DNA of 64,000 nucleotides, from NCBI RefSeq assembly GCF_045679555.1, contig NC_092087.1, forward strand, positions 85,094,447-85,158,446, written 5' to 3'. This stretch comes from Salvelinus alpinus (lineage: Eukaryota > Chordata > Actinopteri > Salmoniformes > Salmonidae). Positions 25,801 through 39,800 of this stretch are shown piece by piece; the stretch's first letter is position 1; each line of letters opens with the position of its first letter. Both the position numbers and the translations under genes were made by a program. A model generated the notes under the pieces. That model saw only the letters and a program-made list of their open reading frames with translations, had not been told where the DNA came from and searched no databases.

Positions 25801-28800
25801 GCCCTGCCTCTGGCTATGAAGGGAGGGTGTGTGTGCGTGTCACACACAGAGGGGAAACACAGCCCTGGCTATGAAGGTAGGGCGGGTGTGTGTGTGTGTG
25901 TTAAACACAGAGAGGAAACACGGCCCTGCCTCTGGCTATGAAGGTAGGGAGGGTGTGTTTGTTGCACTCAGTGGGAGTTTAATGCTTCGGTAACCTTCCT
26001 CTTTATCTCAAACATATGAATCCCCTCAACAATATGACAAATGATTAGTACGGTCTAGGGTTAGATGGAAATGATTAGGGGTACAGTCTTAATTTTTATT
26101 TATTTATATATATACACCTTTATTTAACCAGGTAGGCTAGTTGAGAACAAGTTCTCATTTACAACTGCGACCTGGCCAAGATAAAGCAAAGCAGTTCGAC
26201 ATATACAACAACAGTTACACATGGAATAAACAAACATACAGTCAATAATACAGTAGAAAAAGTCTATATACAGTGTGTGCAAATGAGGTAGGATAAGGGA
26301 GGTAAGGCAATTAAATAAGCCATGGTGGTGAAGTAATTACAATATATCAATTAAACACTGGAGTGATAGATGTGCAGAAGATGATTGTGCAAGTAGAGCT
26401 ACTGGGGTGCAAAGGAGCAAGATAAATAAATAAATACAGTATAGGGATGAGGCAGTTGGATGGGCTATTTACAGATGAGCTGTGCAGTGATCTGTGAGCT
26501 GCTCTTGTTAAGTTCATGTTTTAAGTATCCCTATATTTCTGTTATTACGGGGCTATCACTCAGTCAAGAGTGCGCCTGCGCAGGGCGTCTTGTAGTTGAT
26601 CGACCTAGCCTGGAGTGGAATGGCTACCTTGTAATGTGTTCGTATAGTAAACTTTGTTAAACTGGAACCTTGTCGTTGTGTCATTTCGAGTTAACAGCTC
26701 TGACAGCTGGTGCTTAAAGCTAGTGAGGGAGATATGAGTCTCCAGCTTCAGTGATTTTTTGCAGTTCGTTCCAGTCATTGGCAGCAGAGAACTGGAAGGA
26801 AAGACGGCCAAAGGAAGAATTAGCTTTGGGGGTGACCAGTGAGATATACCTGCTGGAGCGCGTGCTATGGGTGGGTGCTGCTATGGTGACCAGTGAGCTG
26901 AGATCAGGCGGGGCTTTACCTAGCAGAGACTTGTAGATGACCTGGAGCCAGTGGGTTTGGCGACGAGTATGAAGCGAGGGCCAGCCAACGAGAGCGTACA
27001 GGTCGCAGTGGTGGGTAGTATATGGGGCTTTGGTGACAAAACGGATGGCACTGTGATAGACTGCATCCAATTTGTTGAGTAGGATCGGTAGGATGCTCAG
27101 TTTTACGAGGGTATGTTTGGCAGCATGAGTAAAGGACGCTTTGTTGCGAAATAGGAAGCCGATTCTAGATTTCATTTTGGATTGGAGATGCTTAATGTGA
27201 GTCTGGAAGGAGAGTTTACAGTCTAACCAGACACCTAGGTATTTGTAGTTGTCCGCATATTCTAAGTCAAAACCATCCAGAGTAGTGATGCTGGACGGGT
27301 GGGCGGCGATCGGTTGAAGAGCATTAATTTAGTTTTGCTTGCATTTAAGAGCAGTTGGAGACCACGGAAGGAGTGTTGTATGGCATTGAAGCTCGTTTGG
27401 AGGTTAGTTAACACCGTTTCCAAGGAAGGGCCAGATATATACAGAATGGTGTCGTCTGCGTAGAGGTGGATCAGGGAATCACCCGCAGCAAGAGCGACAT
27501 CGTTGATATATACAGAGAAAAGACTTGGCCCGAGAATTGAACCATGTGGTACCCCCATAGAGACTGCCAGAGGTCCGGACAACAGGCCCTCCGATTTGAC
27601 ACACTGAACTATGTCTGAGAAGTAGTTGGTGAACCAGGCGAGGCAGTCATTTGAGAAACCAAGGCTATTGAGTCTGCCGATAAGAATACGGTGATTGACA
27701 GAGTCGAAAGCCTTGGCCAGGTCGATGAAGACAGCTGCACAGTACTGTCTTTTATCGATGGCGGTTATGATATCGTTTAGTACCTTGAGGGTGGCCGAGG
27801 TGCACCCGTGACCAGCTCGGAAACCGGATTGCACAGCGGAGAAGGTATGGTCGGATTCGAAACGGTCAGTGATCTGTTTATAGACTTGGCTTTCGAAAAT
27901 GGCAGGGCAGGATGGATATCGGAATGATTAGGGGTACGGTCTAGGGTTAGACGGGAATGATTAGGGGTACGGTCTAGGGTTAGACGGGAATGATTAGGGG
28001 TACGGCCTAGGGTTAGACGGGAATGATTAGGGGTACGGCCTAGGGTTAGACGGGAATGATTAGGGGTACGGCCTAGGGTTAGACGGGAATGATTAGGGGT
28101 ACGGCCTAGGGTTAGACGGGAATGATTAGGGGTACGGTCTAGGGTTAGACGGGAATGATTAGGGGTACGGTCTAGGGTTAGACGGGAATGATTAGGGGTA
28201 CGGTCTAGGGTTACACGGGAATGATTAGGGGTACGGTCTAGGGTTAGACGGGAATGATTAGGGGTACGGTCTAGGGTTAGACGGGAATGATTAGGGGTAC
28301 GGTCTAGGGTTAGACGGGAATGATTAGGGGTACGGTCTAGGGTTAGACGGGAATGATTAGGGGTACGGTCTAGGGTTAGACGGGAATGATTAGGGGTACG
28401 GTCTAGGGTTAGACGGGAATGATTAGGGGTACGGTCTAGGGTTAGACGGGAATGATTAGGGGTACGGTCTAGGGTTAGACGGGAATGATTAGGGGTACGG
28501 CCTAGGGTTAGACGGGAATGATTAGGGGTACGGTCTAGGGTTAGACGGGAATGATTAGGGGTACGGCCTAGGGTTAGACGGGAATGATTAGGGGTACGGC
28601 CTAGGGTTAGACGGGAATGATTAGGGGTACGGTCTAGGGTTAGACGGGAATGATTAGGGGTACGGTCTAGGGTTAGACGGGAATGATTAGGGGTACGGCC
28701 TAGGGTTAGACGGGAATGATTAGGGGTACGGCCTAGGGTTAGACGGGAATGATTAGGTTACGGCCTAGGGTTAGACGGGAATGATTAGGGGTACGGTCTA

Positions 28801-31800
28801 GGGTTAGACGGGAATGATTAGGGGTACGGTCTAGGGTTAGACGGGAATGATTAGGGGTACGGCCTAGGGTTAGACGGGAATGATTAGGGGTACGGTCTAG
28901 GGTTAGAATTTGGACACTACATGGTCCCGTTCATGACCTCTTGTTTTTCTCTCTGACCCTGCTGTTTCGCTACTTACAGATGGACCACATGGAACTGATC
29001 AAGGCTCTGATCGTGTTTGGAGCCGACGTGGAGATGCACAATGACCTGGGAGAGACTCCCGGATTGATAGCAGCACGCACTAGTAAAGGTGAGAGGGAAG
29101 AAAGAGAGGAGGGAGGGAAAAAGGAGGATGGGGGAGAGGGTGAGACACCTGGACTCAAAGCATCACGCACTAGTAAAGGTGAGAGGGATTGGAGGGGGGG
29201 TCGAGAGGGAAGGGAATAGAGTAGGTGGATGGAGGGATAGAGTGAGCAAAGGGAATGAATGGATGGATGAATTAATGAGAAAAGTAGAGGAGTGTTAGTT
29301 CCTTGGTGCCTTTATAAAACGCTGACGTCACAAGCCAGCAGATGAATGAATCCTAACACAACAACAATCTAATGTTGATGTGGATATTAATGAATTCAAA
29401 AGCATGTGTTATTGTGGATGATATAGCATGCATATGTTATGTTAGGGCTGTGTGAACATTAATATAACATTAACTACAGTATATTGTATTCATTGATCAT
29501 GTGAACCCTGCTCATTGCCCGATTACATTGATTAATCAGCTGTTTGAAATGTGCTGAAATGATCATAGGCCTTTCGCTCGAGGGTGGGTCAAATTGCGGG
29601 GGACTTTCTGGGAATTACAGTTTCCTGGGTTTTTTCACCAACACTTGGTTTGTCAGCCACTGTCACTTAGGAAGCCAGCAGCCTGAGACAGGTTGTCAGC
29701 TAAGCTAACGTTTGTAAAGCTAGCGAGGTAGCTGAATATTATAGCTAAAAAAAGCTTAGCTTGCTGCCAAAGAGCTTGCTAAGACTATGTATATACAATC
29801 AAAGAAATATATGTTATTTCAAAACATTATCAGTGGTTTATAGCATTAATATAGCTAATGTAAGCTAGCTAATGAAAGCTAATCAGTGCTGGATGCTTTC
29901 AAGTTTAGCTTGTGTAGGTTTGTTGCTCTTAGCTAGCACACGGACAATCAGTAGCATACTGCAGTAGTGAGACGTGAGACAAATTACCAACATAGTTGGA
30001 TCCTTCATTTATTTTTACATTACACAATAAACGTTCATGAGAACCGTCAGACTTCGAATGCTAGCTATCTAACGTTAGCTTGCAAGTCAGAGTTGAAACA
30101 AGCTAACGTGAGCAAGCGGGGATTTTAGCTAGCAGGTCGTATTGAAAGCTGTCTGCTAAATGACTTAAATGTAATGTAAATGTAAATGTATCTACATCCT
30201 ATCAAACCTGCCGCCTGGTGTTCATTTCTGTATTTTTGAAGTTATTGTCCATGTCAATCAACCCCTCTGTTGTGGTTGCCATGGTTATACATTTATATCG
30301 TTTTTATTGATTGATAATATCTCAATACAAAATACTACATGTTATCTATGTCTTTCTATGGAAACGATGCGTGGTGTTCAAATCTGCATGTGATTGTTTG
30401 TGTGTCATGTGTGAATGCCTGTATGATCTGTTTTAGCACTCTGTCTCTCTCTTTCTTTCTCTCTCTGTAACTGACTGTTTGTGAAATTGAATAATGCTTT
30501 GCTAAAGTTCATCAGTTCATTTTGCTCTCTCTTCCCACTCTCTCCCGACCTATTCTTTCACTCTCTCATTCTCTCTCTCTCAACCTCCACCTATCTACCT
30601 CTTTCTCTCACTCTCCATCCCTTCACCCCCCCTCTCCTCCTCCCCTCTCCTCTCTCTCTCTCTCTCTTATCATTGTGTGTGCATGTCTCTAACCCCGTGG
30701 CTTGGTGTGTTGATTGACTGAAGGCTCCAACAGAAAGGTGCTACTGAACATGCTGTGTAGTGTAGGGGTAGAGCGGTGCGCCCCACCCTCCTCCCCCCTC
30801 AACCCCCATCCTCCCCCCAAGAAGGCTGCTTCCTCACCAGGCATAGGTAAAGCCCCCCCCCCCCCCCCCCCATCCTCAATCCCCAAATGTCTCTCTGACC
30901 CTTCTCCTTCTGGGGCCATATGTATCAAGCATCTCAGAGTAGGAGTGCTAGGATCAGTTCTGCCGTTCTGATCATAATGAGTTTGATAGAGGGGATCTGA
31001 TCTTAGATCAGCACTCCTACTCTGAGATGCTTTATGAATACAGGCCCTGATACCATTTAATCTTTCACCCGCTGACCCCCAACCCACCAGAACCACCCTC
31101 CTTCTCTCTTCTCTGACCCCCAACCCCAGAACCTCCCTCCCTCTCTCTTCTCTGACCCCCAACCCCAATACCCCAGAACCTCCCTCCCTCTCTCTTCTCT
31201 GACCCCCAACCCCAGAACCTCCCTCTCTCTTCTCTGACCCCCAACCCCAATACCCCAGAACCTCCCTCCCTCTCTCTTCTCTGACCCCCAACCCCAGAAC
31301 CTCCCTCTCTCTTCTCTGACCCCCAACCCCAATACCCCAGAACCTCCCTCCCTCTCTCTTCTCTGACCCCCAACCCCAATACCCCAGAACCTCCCTTCCT
31401 CTCTTCTCTGACCCCCAACTCCAGAACCTCCCTCTCTCTTCTCTGACCCCCAACCCCAATACACCAGAACCTCCCTCCCTCTCTCTTCTCTTCTCTTCTC
31501 TGACCCCCAACCCCAGAACCTCCCTCTCTCTTCTCTGACCCCCAACCCCAATACCCCAGAACCTCCCTCCCTCTCTCTTCTCTGACCCCCAACCCCAATA
31601 CCCCCAGAACCTCCCTCCCTCTCTCTTCTCTGACCTCCAACCCCAATACCCCAGAACCTCCCTCCCTCTCTCTTCTCTGACCCCCAACCCCAATACCCCA
31701 GAACCTCCCTCCCTCTCTCTTCTCTTCTCTGACCCCCAACCCCAGAACCTCCCTCTCTCTTCTCTGACCCCCAACCCCAATACACCAGAACCTCCCTCCC

Positions 31801-33757
31801 TCCCTCTCTCTTCTCTTCTCTTCTCTGACCCCCAACCCCAGAACCTCCCTCTCTCTTCTCTGACCCCCAACCCCAATACCCCAGAACCTCCCTCCCTCTC
31901 TCTTCTCTGACCCCCAACCCCAATACCCCCAGAACCTCCCTCCCTCTCTCTTCTCTGACCTCCAACCCCAATACCCCAGAACCTCCCTCCCTCTCTCTTC
32001 TCTGACCCCCAACCCCAATACCCCAGAACCTCCCTCCCTCTCTCTTCTCTTCTCTGACCCCCAACCCCAGAACCTCCCTCTCTCTTCTCTGACCCCCAAC
32101 CCCAATACCCCAGAACCTCCCTCCCTCTCTCTTCTCTGACCCCCAACCCCAATACCCCAGAACCTCCCTCCCTCCCTCTTCTCTGACCCCCAATACCCCA
32201 GAACCTCCCTCTCTCTTCTCTGACCCCCAACCCCAATACTCCAGAACCTACCTCCCTCTCTCTTCTCTGACCCCCAACCCCAGAACCTCCCTCTCTCTTC
32301 TCTGACCCCCAACCCCAGAACCTCCCTCCCTCTCTCTTCTCTGACCCCCAACCCCAGAACCTCCCTCCCTCTCTCTTCTCTGACCCCCAACCCCAATACC
32401 CCAGAACCTCTCTCCCTCTCTCTTCTCTGACCCCCAACCCCAATACCCCAGAACCTCCCTCCCTCTCTCTTCTCTGACCCCCAACCCCAGAACCTCCCTC
32501 TCTGTTCTCTGACCCCTCCTTTATTTGATGGTGTTTTATCCTTTCTTTCATCCCCTCTTTTTGTTTTCTCTCTTTTCGTTACTGAAGTCTCCCACTATCC
32601 CTCTCTCCGGCATCGTGATCCTCCTTACCTTATGGTCTTCCCCTTTTGAAGACTTTCTCCTTTTCTCTCTTTTTTCTTTCTTTTCCCTCCCTTTTTTATT
32701 TTTGTCAGCCCCTTTGAACATTCATCTGCTTTGTTTTTAATTCATCCTTCCCTCTGTTATCGCTCCATGTTTATATTCATCCCTCTCTTCTCTCCCTGCA
32801 TTTTGAATTATGCTGTTACTTCTCCCCTCTCTTCTGTCTCTTCCCACTTCTCTCACTCCCTTTTCCCCCAGGCTCATCCCTTTCTCTCTGTCCCTCCTCT
32901 TCCATTCCACTCTGCGCTCCTATTGGTTGATTAGACCTGGGTCCTTGTCTGTGATTGGCCGATAGGGTTCGAGGACATCATGCACGTTGCGGCGGCGGTG
33001 GGAGCAATGAGTCGTGGCCGGGAGGAAGTCGACGGGTTCAAAACAGGAAGAAGGAAGTACGTTTCTGTGTATTTTATTTTGGTTATTTAGATATTTATCA
33101 GTTTTGTCTTATTTCAAAGTACTGCTGATCTGTGATTCCTTGGTTGGTTGATTAATTATTACACCAGTTTGAATGAATAGTCAAGTGTACAATATAGACA
33201 AATTACTTTTATATATTGTCTGAATGGCTTGTTCCTCTTTCTCCTGCTGTGTAAGAGTCACTCTAATGGCCTCCTCTCCTCTCTAGGATAGACAGACTGC
33301 TGTGTCTGGATGGAGGGGGCATTAAAGGCTTGGTTCTGATCCAGTTGTTAATCGCCCTGGAGAAAGAGGCAGGCAGGCCCATCAAGGAACTCTTTGACTG
33401 GGTTTCTGGGACCAGCACAGGGGGCATACTGGCCCTGGCTATCACCCATGGTGAGCTGACACTGCGTGTGTGCAGAGAAACTCAAATGGTGTTATGTATG
33501 TGTTTTATATAGTTGATGTGGTCCTTAATATTTTTAATGGATTGTTTTTTTTCATACAAAGTTGTCCCTAACTTCTTAAAGAGCAGCCTTGAACCGTAAC
33601 CCTTTCAACATTGAACGTGTTTGTTTGTGAGATGCTGTCGTACCTTTCCAGGTAAGGATATGGAGTAAATCTCCTTTCTCTCTCTCTTCTCTCTCTCTTC
33701 TCTCTCCAGGTAAGGATATGGAGTAAATCTCTCTCCCTCTCTCCCTCTCTCTCTCCC

Positions 33758-33816
<59 letters not shown>

Positions 33817-36800
33817 GTCTCTGTCTCTGTCTCTGTCTCTCTGTCTCTCTGTCTCTCTGTCTCTCTGTCTCTCTGTCTCTCTGTCTCTCTGTCTCTCTGT
33901 CTCTCTGTCTCTCTGTCTCTCTGTCTCTCTGTCTCTCTGTCTCTCTGTCTCTCTGTCTCTGTCTCTGTCTCTCTGTCTCTGTCTCTGTCTCTGTCTCTGT
34001 CTCTCTCTCTGTCTCTCTCTCTGTCTCTCTCTCTGTCTCTCTCTCTGTCTCTCTCTCGTCTCTCTCTCTCTCTAGGTAAGGATATGAGGTAAATCTCTCT
34101 CTCTCTCTCTCTAGGTAAGGATATGGAGTATCTGCGATGCCTCTACTTCCGTATGAAGGAGCAGGTGTTCAAGGGGTCGCGACCCTACGAGTCGGCCCCT
34201 CTGGAGGACTTCCTGAAAAAAGAGTTCGGAGAGAACACCATGATGACAGACGTACGGCACCCCAGGTAACCATGGAAACACTCTGGCTTTGTCTGATTGG
34301 TCAACTCAGGGTGCTGCTGTAATACTAACACTATTTCATTAGTTTAAATTGTATATTCATGAGCTATGAATGTTCTCTCATCCTGAAGGATCCTTTCTCT
34401 AATATTGTTTGTCTGTATGTGTTTCTCTGTGTCACTGTGTCTCTGTGTGTGTGTTTCTGTCTCTCTCCACAGGGTGATGGTAACCAGTGTGCTGGCAGAC
34501 AGACATCCAGGAGAGCTCCATCTCTTTAGGAACTACGACCCCCCCTCCCTGCCCAGAGAACGCCCCTACGCTGCCACAGCCAACTTCCTTCCCCTCACCA
34601 TACCACAAGGTAAGAGTGGGGGGGCAGGCTGTGTTTGTGTTCTACCTCAGTGTGTGACGTGATAATGGCCGTGTACTCTTCTAATCTCCACCCGGCACAG
34701 CCAGAAGAGGACTGACCCCTCAGAGCCTGGTTCCTCTCTAGGTTTCCTCCTAGGTTCCTGCCTTTCTAGGGAGTTTTTCCTAGCCACCGTGCTTCTACAT
34801 CTGCATTGCTTGCTGTTTGGGGTTTTAGGCTGCGTTTCTGTACAGCACTTTGATATATCAGCTGATGTAAAAAGGGCTTTTTAAATACATTTGATTGATA
34901 ATGTTCGCCCTGTGGTCTGAGTGTCGGTGTTGTTTGGAGTGTGTGTGTCAGGGCCAGCTGTGTTTCCATCTGGTGGTGGTATGAGTGTGTGTGTTGTTGT
35001 TTCAGGATGGGAGGATGAGGATGTGTTGATAGTTGGATACACTCAGGAACCTGCTAAAAAACGTAGGAAGGTGACAGACCAAGGTGTGTGTTATGTCTCT
35101 GTGTGTGTGTTATGTCAGTGTGTGTGGTCTGTGTGTTTGGTCTCTGTCTCTCTGTGTGTGTGTGTGTGTGATGCCTGTTCTCTCTGAGTGTGTGGAGGTG
35201 AAAGGGTCACAGTGAAGATGCTTGGTGAATCTGCTCTCACGCCTCACCAATTTCACTTGAACTTTTTTCATCATCAATCATGATTTTGTCTGATTGATTG
35301 GTTGATTTGATGCTTAGCCCCAACCCTCTCATCCTATCAGAGCAGGTCGTGTGGAGAGCCGCCCGTTCCAGTGGCGCCGCCCCCACCTACTTCCGACCAA
35401 TGGGGCGGTTTCTGGACGGAGGGCTGCTGGCCAATAACCCGACACTGGATGCCATGACTGAGATCCACCAATACAACAAATCCCTGAAAGCAGAGGTGTG
35501 ACTCTAAGAAGTTTCATCTGAAATGTTCCTTTTGTACTGACTCGTCTGTTTAACATCTCTGTCTCTCTCTCTCTCTCTTTATTTTGAATGTAGGGGCGTG
35601 GATCAGAGGTGCAGCGTCTAGGTGTGGTAGTTTCTTTAGGGACAGGTAAGAGCTTTATATTGGTATATTATAATATGTAGAAATCATATGGATGTGTATA
35701 TTATGATATTTATTGGGACAGGTAAGAGCTTTATATTGGTATATTATAATATGTAGAAATCATATGGATGTGTATATTATGATATTTATTGGGACAGGTG
35801 AGAGCTTTATATTGGTATATTATAATATGTAGAAATCATATGGATGTGTATATTATGATATTTATTGGGACAGGTAAGAGCTTTATATTGGTATATTATA
35901 ATATGTAGAAATCATATGGATGTGTATATTATGATATTTATTGGGACAGGTAAGAGCTTTATATTGGTATATTATAATATGTAGAAATCATATGGAGGTG
36001 TAATATTATGTCATGTTTATTGGGACAGGTAAGCCTCCCCAGGTAGTGGTGAACTCTGTCGACGTGTTCAGACCCTCCAACCCTCTGGAACTGGCTAAGA
36101 GCTTTGTAGGCGCCAAGGAACTGGGCAAGATGCTGGTGGACTGCGTGAGTTGGTTTAACGATTGGTTGATTTTGATTTATTGTGAGTGACCTTTTATCCA
36201 GGAATACTGTTTAGTTCACTGTTTGAATTGGTGAAACAAATTTTTTATAGTAATTCATATAAAAAATCTTCACATTTTCATTCAACATTTCCGCTCTGAA
36301 ACCAATGTCCTAGTAGTTAGTCCCTGTATGAAGAGGTCCCTGTTATATTACTCATCTGCAACATACACTGATTTCCTCTGTCTCTCTCCCTCCTCCTGTC
36401 TGTCAGTGTACAGACTCTGATGGTTGTGCTGTGGACAGGGCCAGGTCCTGGTGTGAGATGACTGATACTGTCTACAACAGGTCAGTCTGACACTAACCTC
36501 GTCATACTGTCTACCACAGGTCAGTCTGACACTGGCCTCATCATACTGATACTGTCTACCACAGGTCAGTCTGACACTAACCTCGTCATACTGATACTGT
36601 CTACCACAGGTCAGTCTGACACTAACCTCGTCATACTGATACTGTCTACCACAGGTCAGTCTGACACTAACCTCATCATACTGATACTGTCTACCACAGG
36701 TCAGTCTGACACTAACCTCGTCATACTGATACTGTCTACCACAGGTCAGTCTGACACTAACCTCATCATACTGATACTGTCTACCACAGGTCAGTCTGAC

Positions 36801-39800
36801 GCTGGCCTCATCATACTGATACTGTCTACCACAGGTCAGTCTGACACTAACCTCGTCATACTGATACTGTCTACCACAGGTCAGTCTGACACTAACCTCG
36901 TCATACTGATACTGTCTACCACAGGTCAGTCTGACACTAACCTCATCATACTGATACTGTCTACCACAGGTCAGTCTGACACTAACCTCATCATACTGAT
37001 ACTGTCTACCACAGGTCAGTCTGACGCTAACCTCGTCATACTGATACTGTCTACCACAGGTCAGTCTGACACTAACCTCGTCATACTGATACTGTCTACC
37101 ACAGGTCAGTCTGACACTAACCTCGTCATACTGATACTGTCTACCACAGGTCAGTCTGACACTAACCTCGTCATACTGATACTGTCTACCACAGGTCAGT
37201 CTGACACTAACCTCATCATACTGTCTACCACAGGTCAGTCTGACACTAACCTCGTCATACTGATACTGTCTACCACAGGTCAGTCTGACGCTAACCTCAT
37301 CATACTGTCTACCACAGGTCAGTCTGACGCTAACCTCATCATACTGTCTACCACAGGTCAGTCTGACACTAACCTCGTCATACTGATACTGTCTACCACA
37401 GGTCAGTCTGACGCTAACCTCGTCATACTGATACTGTCTACCACAGGTCAGTCTGACACTAACCTCGTCATACTGATACTGTCTACCACAGGTCAGTCTG
37501 ACACTAACCTCATCATACTGATACTGTCTACCACAGGTCAGTCTGACACTAACCTCATCATACTGATACTGTCTACCACAGGTCAGTCTGACGCTAACCT
37601 CATCATACTGATACTGTCTACCACAGGTCAGTCTGACGCTGGCCTCATCATACTGATACTGTCTACCACAGGTCAGTCTGACACTAACCTCGTCATACTG
37701 ATACTGTCTACCACAGGTCAGTCTGACACTAACCTCGTCATACTGATACTGTCTACCACAGGTCAGTCTGACACTAACCTCATCATACTGATACTGTCTA
37801 CCACAGGTCAGTCTGACACTAACCTCATCATACTGATACTGTCTACCACAGGTCAGTCTGACGCTAACCTCGTCATACTGATACTGTCTACCACAGGTCA
37901 GTCTGACGCTAACCTCGTCATACTGATACTGTCTACCACAGGTCAGTCTGACACTAACCTCGTCATACTGATACTGTCTACCACAGGTCAGTCTGACACT
38001 AACCTCGTCATACTGATACTGTCTACCACAGGTCAGTCTGACACTAACCTCGTCATACTGATACTGTCTACCACAGGTCAGTCTGACGCTAACCTCATCA
38101 TACTGTCTACCACAGGTCAGTCTGACGCTAACCTCATCATACTGTCTACCACAGGTCAGTCTGACACTAACCTCGTCATACTGATACTGTCTACCACAGG
38201 TCAGTCTGACGCTAACCTCGTCATACTGATACTGTCTACCACAGGTCAGTCTGACGCTAACCTCGTCATACTGATACTGTCTACCACAGGTCAGTCTGAC
38301 GCTAACCTCGTCATACTGATACTGTCTACCACAGGTCAGTCTGACACTGGCCTCATCATACTGTCTGACACTAACCTCATCATACTGTCTACCACAGGTC
38401 AGTGTGACACTAATCTCATCATACTGATACTGTCTACCACAGGTCAGTCTGACACTAACCTCGTCATACTGATACTGTCTACCACAGGTCAGTCTGACAC
38501 TAACCTCATCATACTGTCTACCACAGGTCAGTCTGACGCTGGCCTCATCATACTGATACTGTCTACCACAGGTCAGTCTGACACTAACCTCATCATACTG
38601 TCTACCACAGGTCAGTCTGACACTAACCTCGTCATACTGATACTGTCTACCACAGGTCAGTCTGACACTAATCTCATCATACTGATACTGTCTACCACAG
38701 GTCAGTCTGACACTAACCTCGTCATACTGATACTGTCTACCACAGGTCAGTCTGACACTAACCTCATCATACTGTCTACCACAGGTCAGTCTGACGCTGG
38801 CCTCATCATACTGATACTGTCTACCACAGGTCAGTCTGACACTAACCTCATCATACTGTCTACCACAGGTCAGTCTGACACTAACCTCGTCATACTGATA
38901 CTGTCTACCACAGGTCAGTCTGACGCTAACCTCGTCATACTGATACTGTCTACCACAGGTCAGTCTGACGCTAACCTCGTCATACTGATACTGTCTACCA
39001 CAGGTCAGTCTGACGCTAACCTCGTCATACTGATACTGTCTACCACAGGTCAGTCTGACGCTAACCTCGTCATACTGATACTGTCTACCACAGGTCAGTC
39101 TGACACTAACCTCGTCATACTGATACTGTCTACCACAGGTCAGTCTGACACTAACCTCATCATACTGTCTACCACAGGTCAGTCTGACACTAACCTCGTC
39201 ATACTGATACTGTCTACCACAGGTCAGTCTGACGCTAACCTCATCATACTGTCTACCACAGGTCAGTCTGACACTAACCTCGTCATACTGATACTGTCTA
39301 CCACAGGTCAGTCTGACGCTAACCTCATCATACTGTCTACCACAGGTCAGTCTGACACTAACCTCGTCATACTGATACTGTCTACCACAGGTCAGTCTGA
39401 CGCTAACCTCGTCATACTGATACTGTCTACCACAGGTCAGTCTGACGCTAACCTCGTCATACTGATACTGTCTACCACAGGTCAGTCTGACACTGGCCTC
39501 ATCATACTGTCTGACACTAACCTCATCATACTGTCTACCACAGGTCAGTCTGACACTAACCTCGTCATACTGTCTACCACAGGTCAGTCTGACACTAATC
39601 TCATCATACTGATACTGTCTACCACAGGTCAGTCTGACACTAACCTCGTCATACTGATACTGTCTACCACAGGTCAGTCTGACACTAATCTCATCATACT
39701 GATACTGTCTACCACAGGTCAGTCTGACACTAACCTCGTCATACTGATACTGTCTACCACAGGTCAGTCTGACACTAACCTCATCATACTGTCTACCACA

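Noticed and set aside
30689-32551. Minus-strand frames of 378-620 codons rich in [10 protein letters not shown]
   Set aside because: Overlapping translations of the CT/CCCAA minisatellite; several frames are open at once, which marks repeat DNA.
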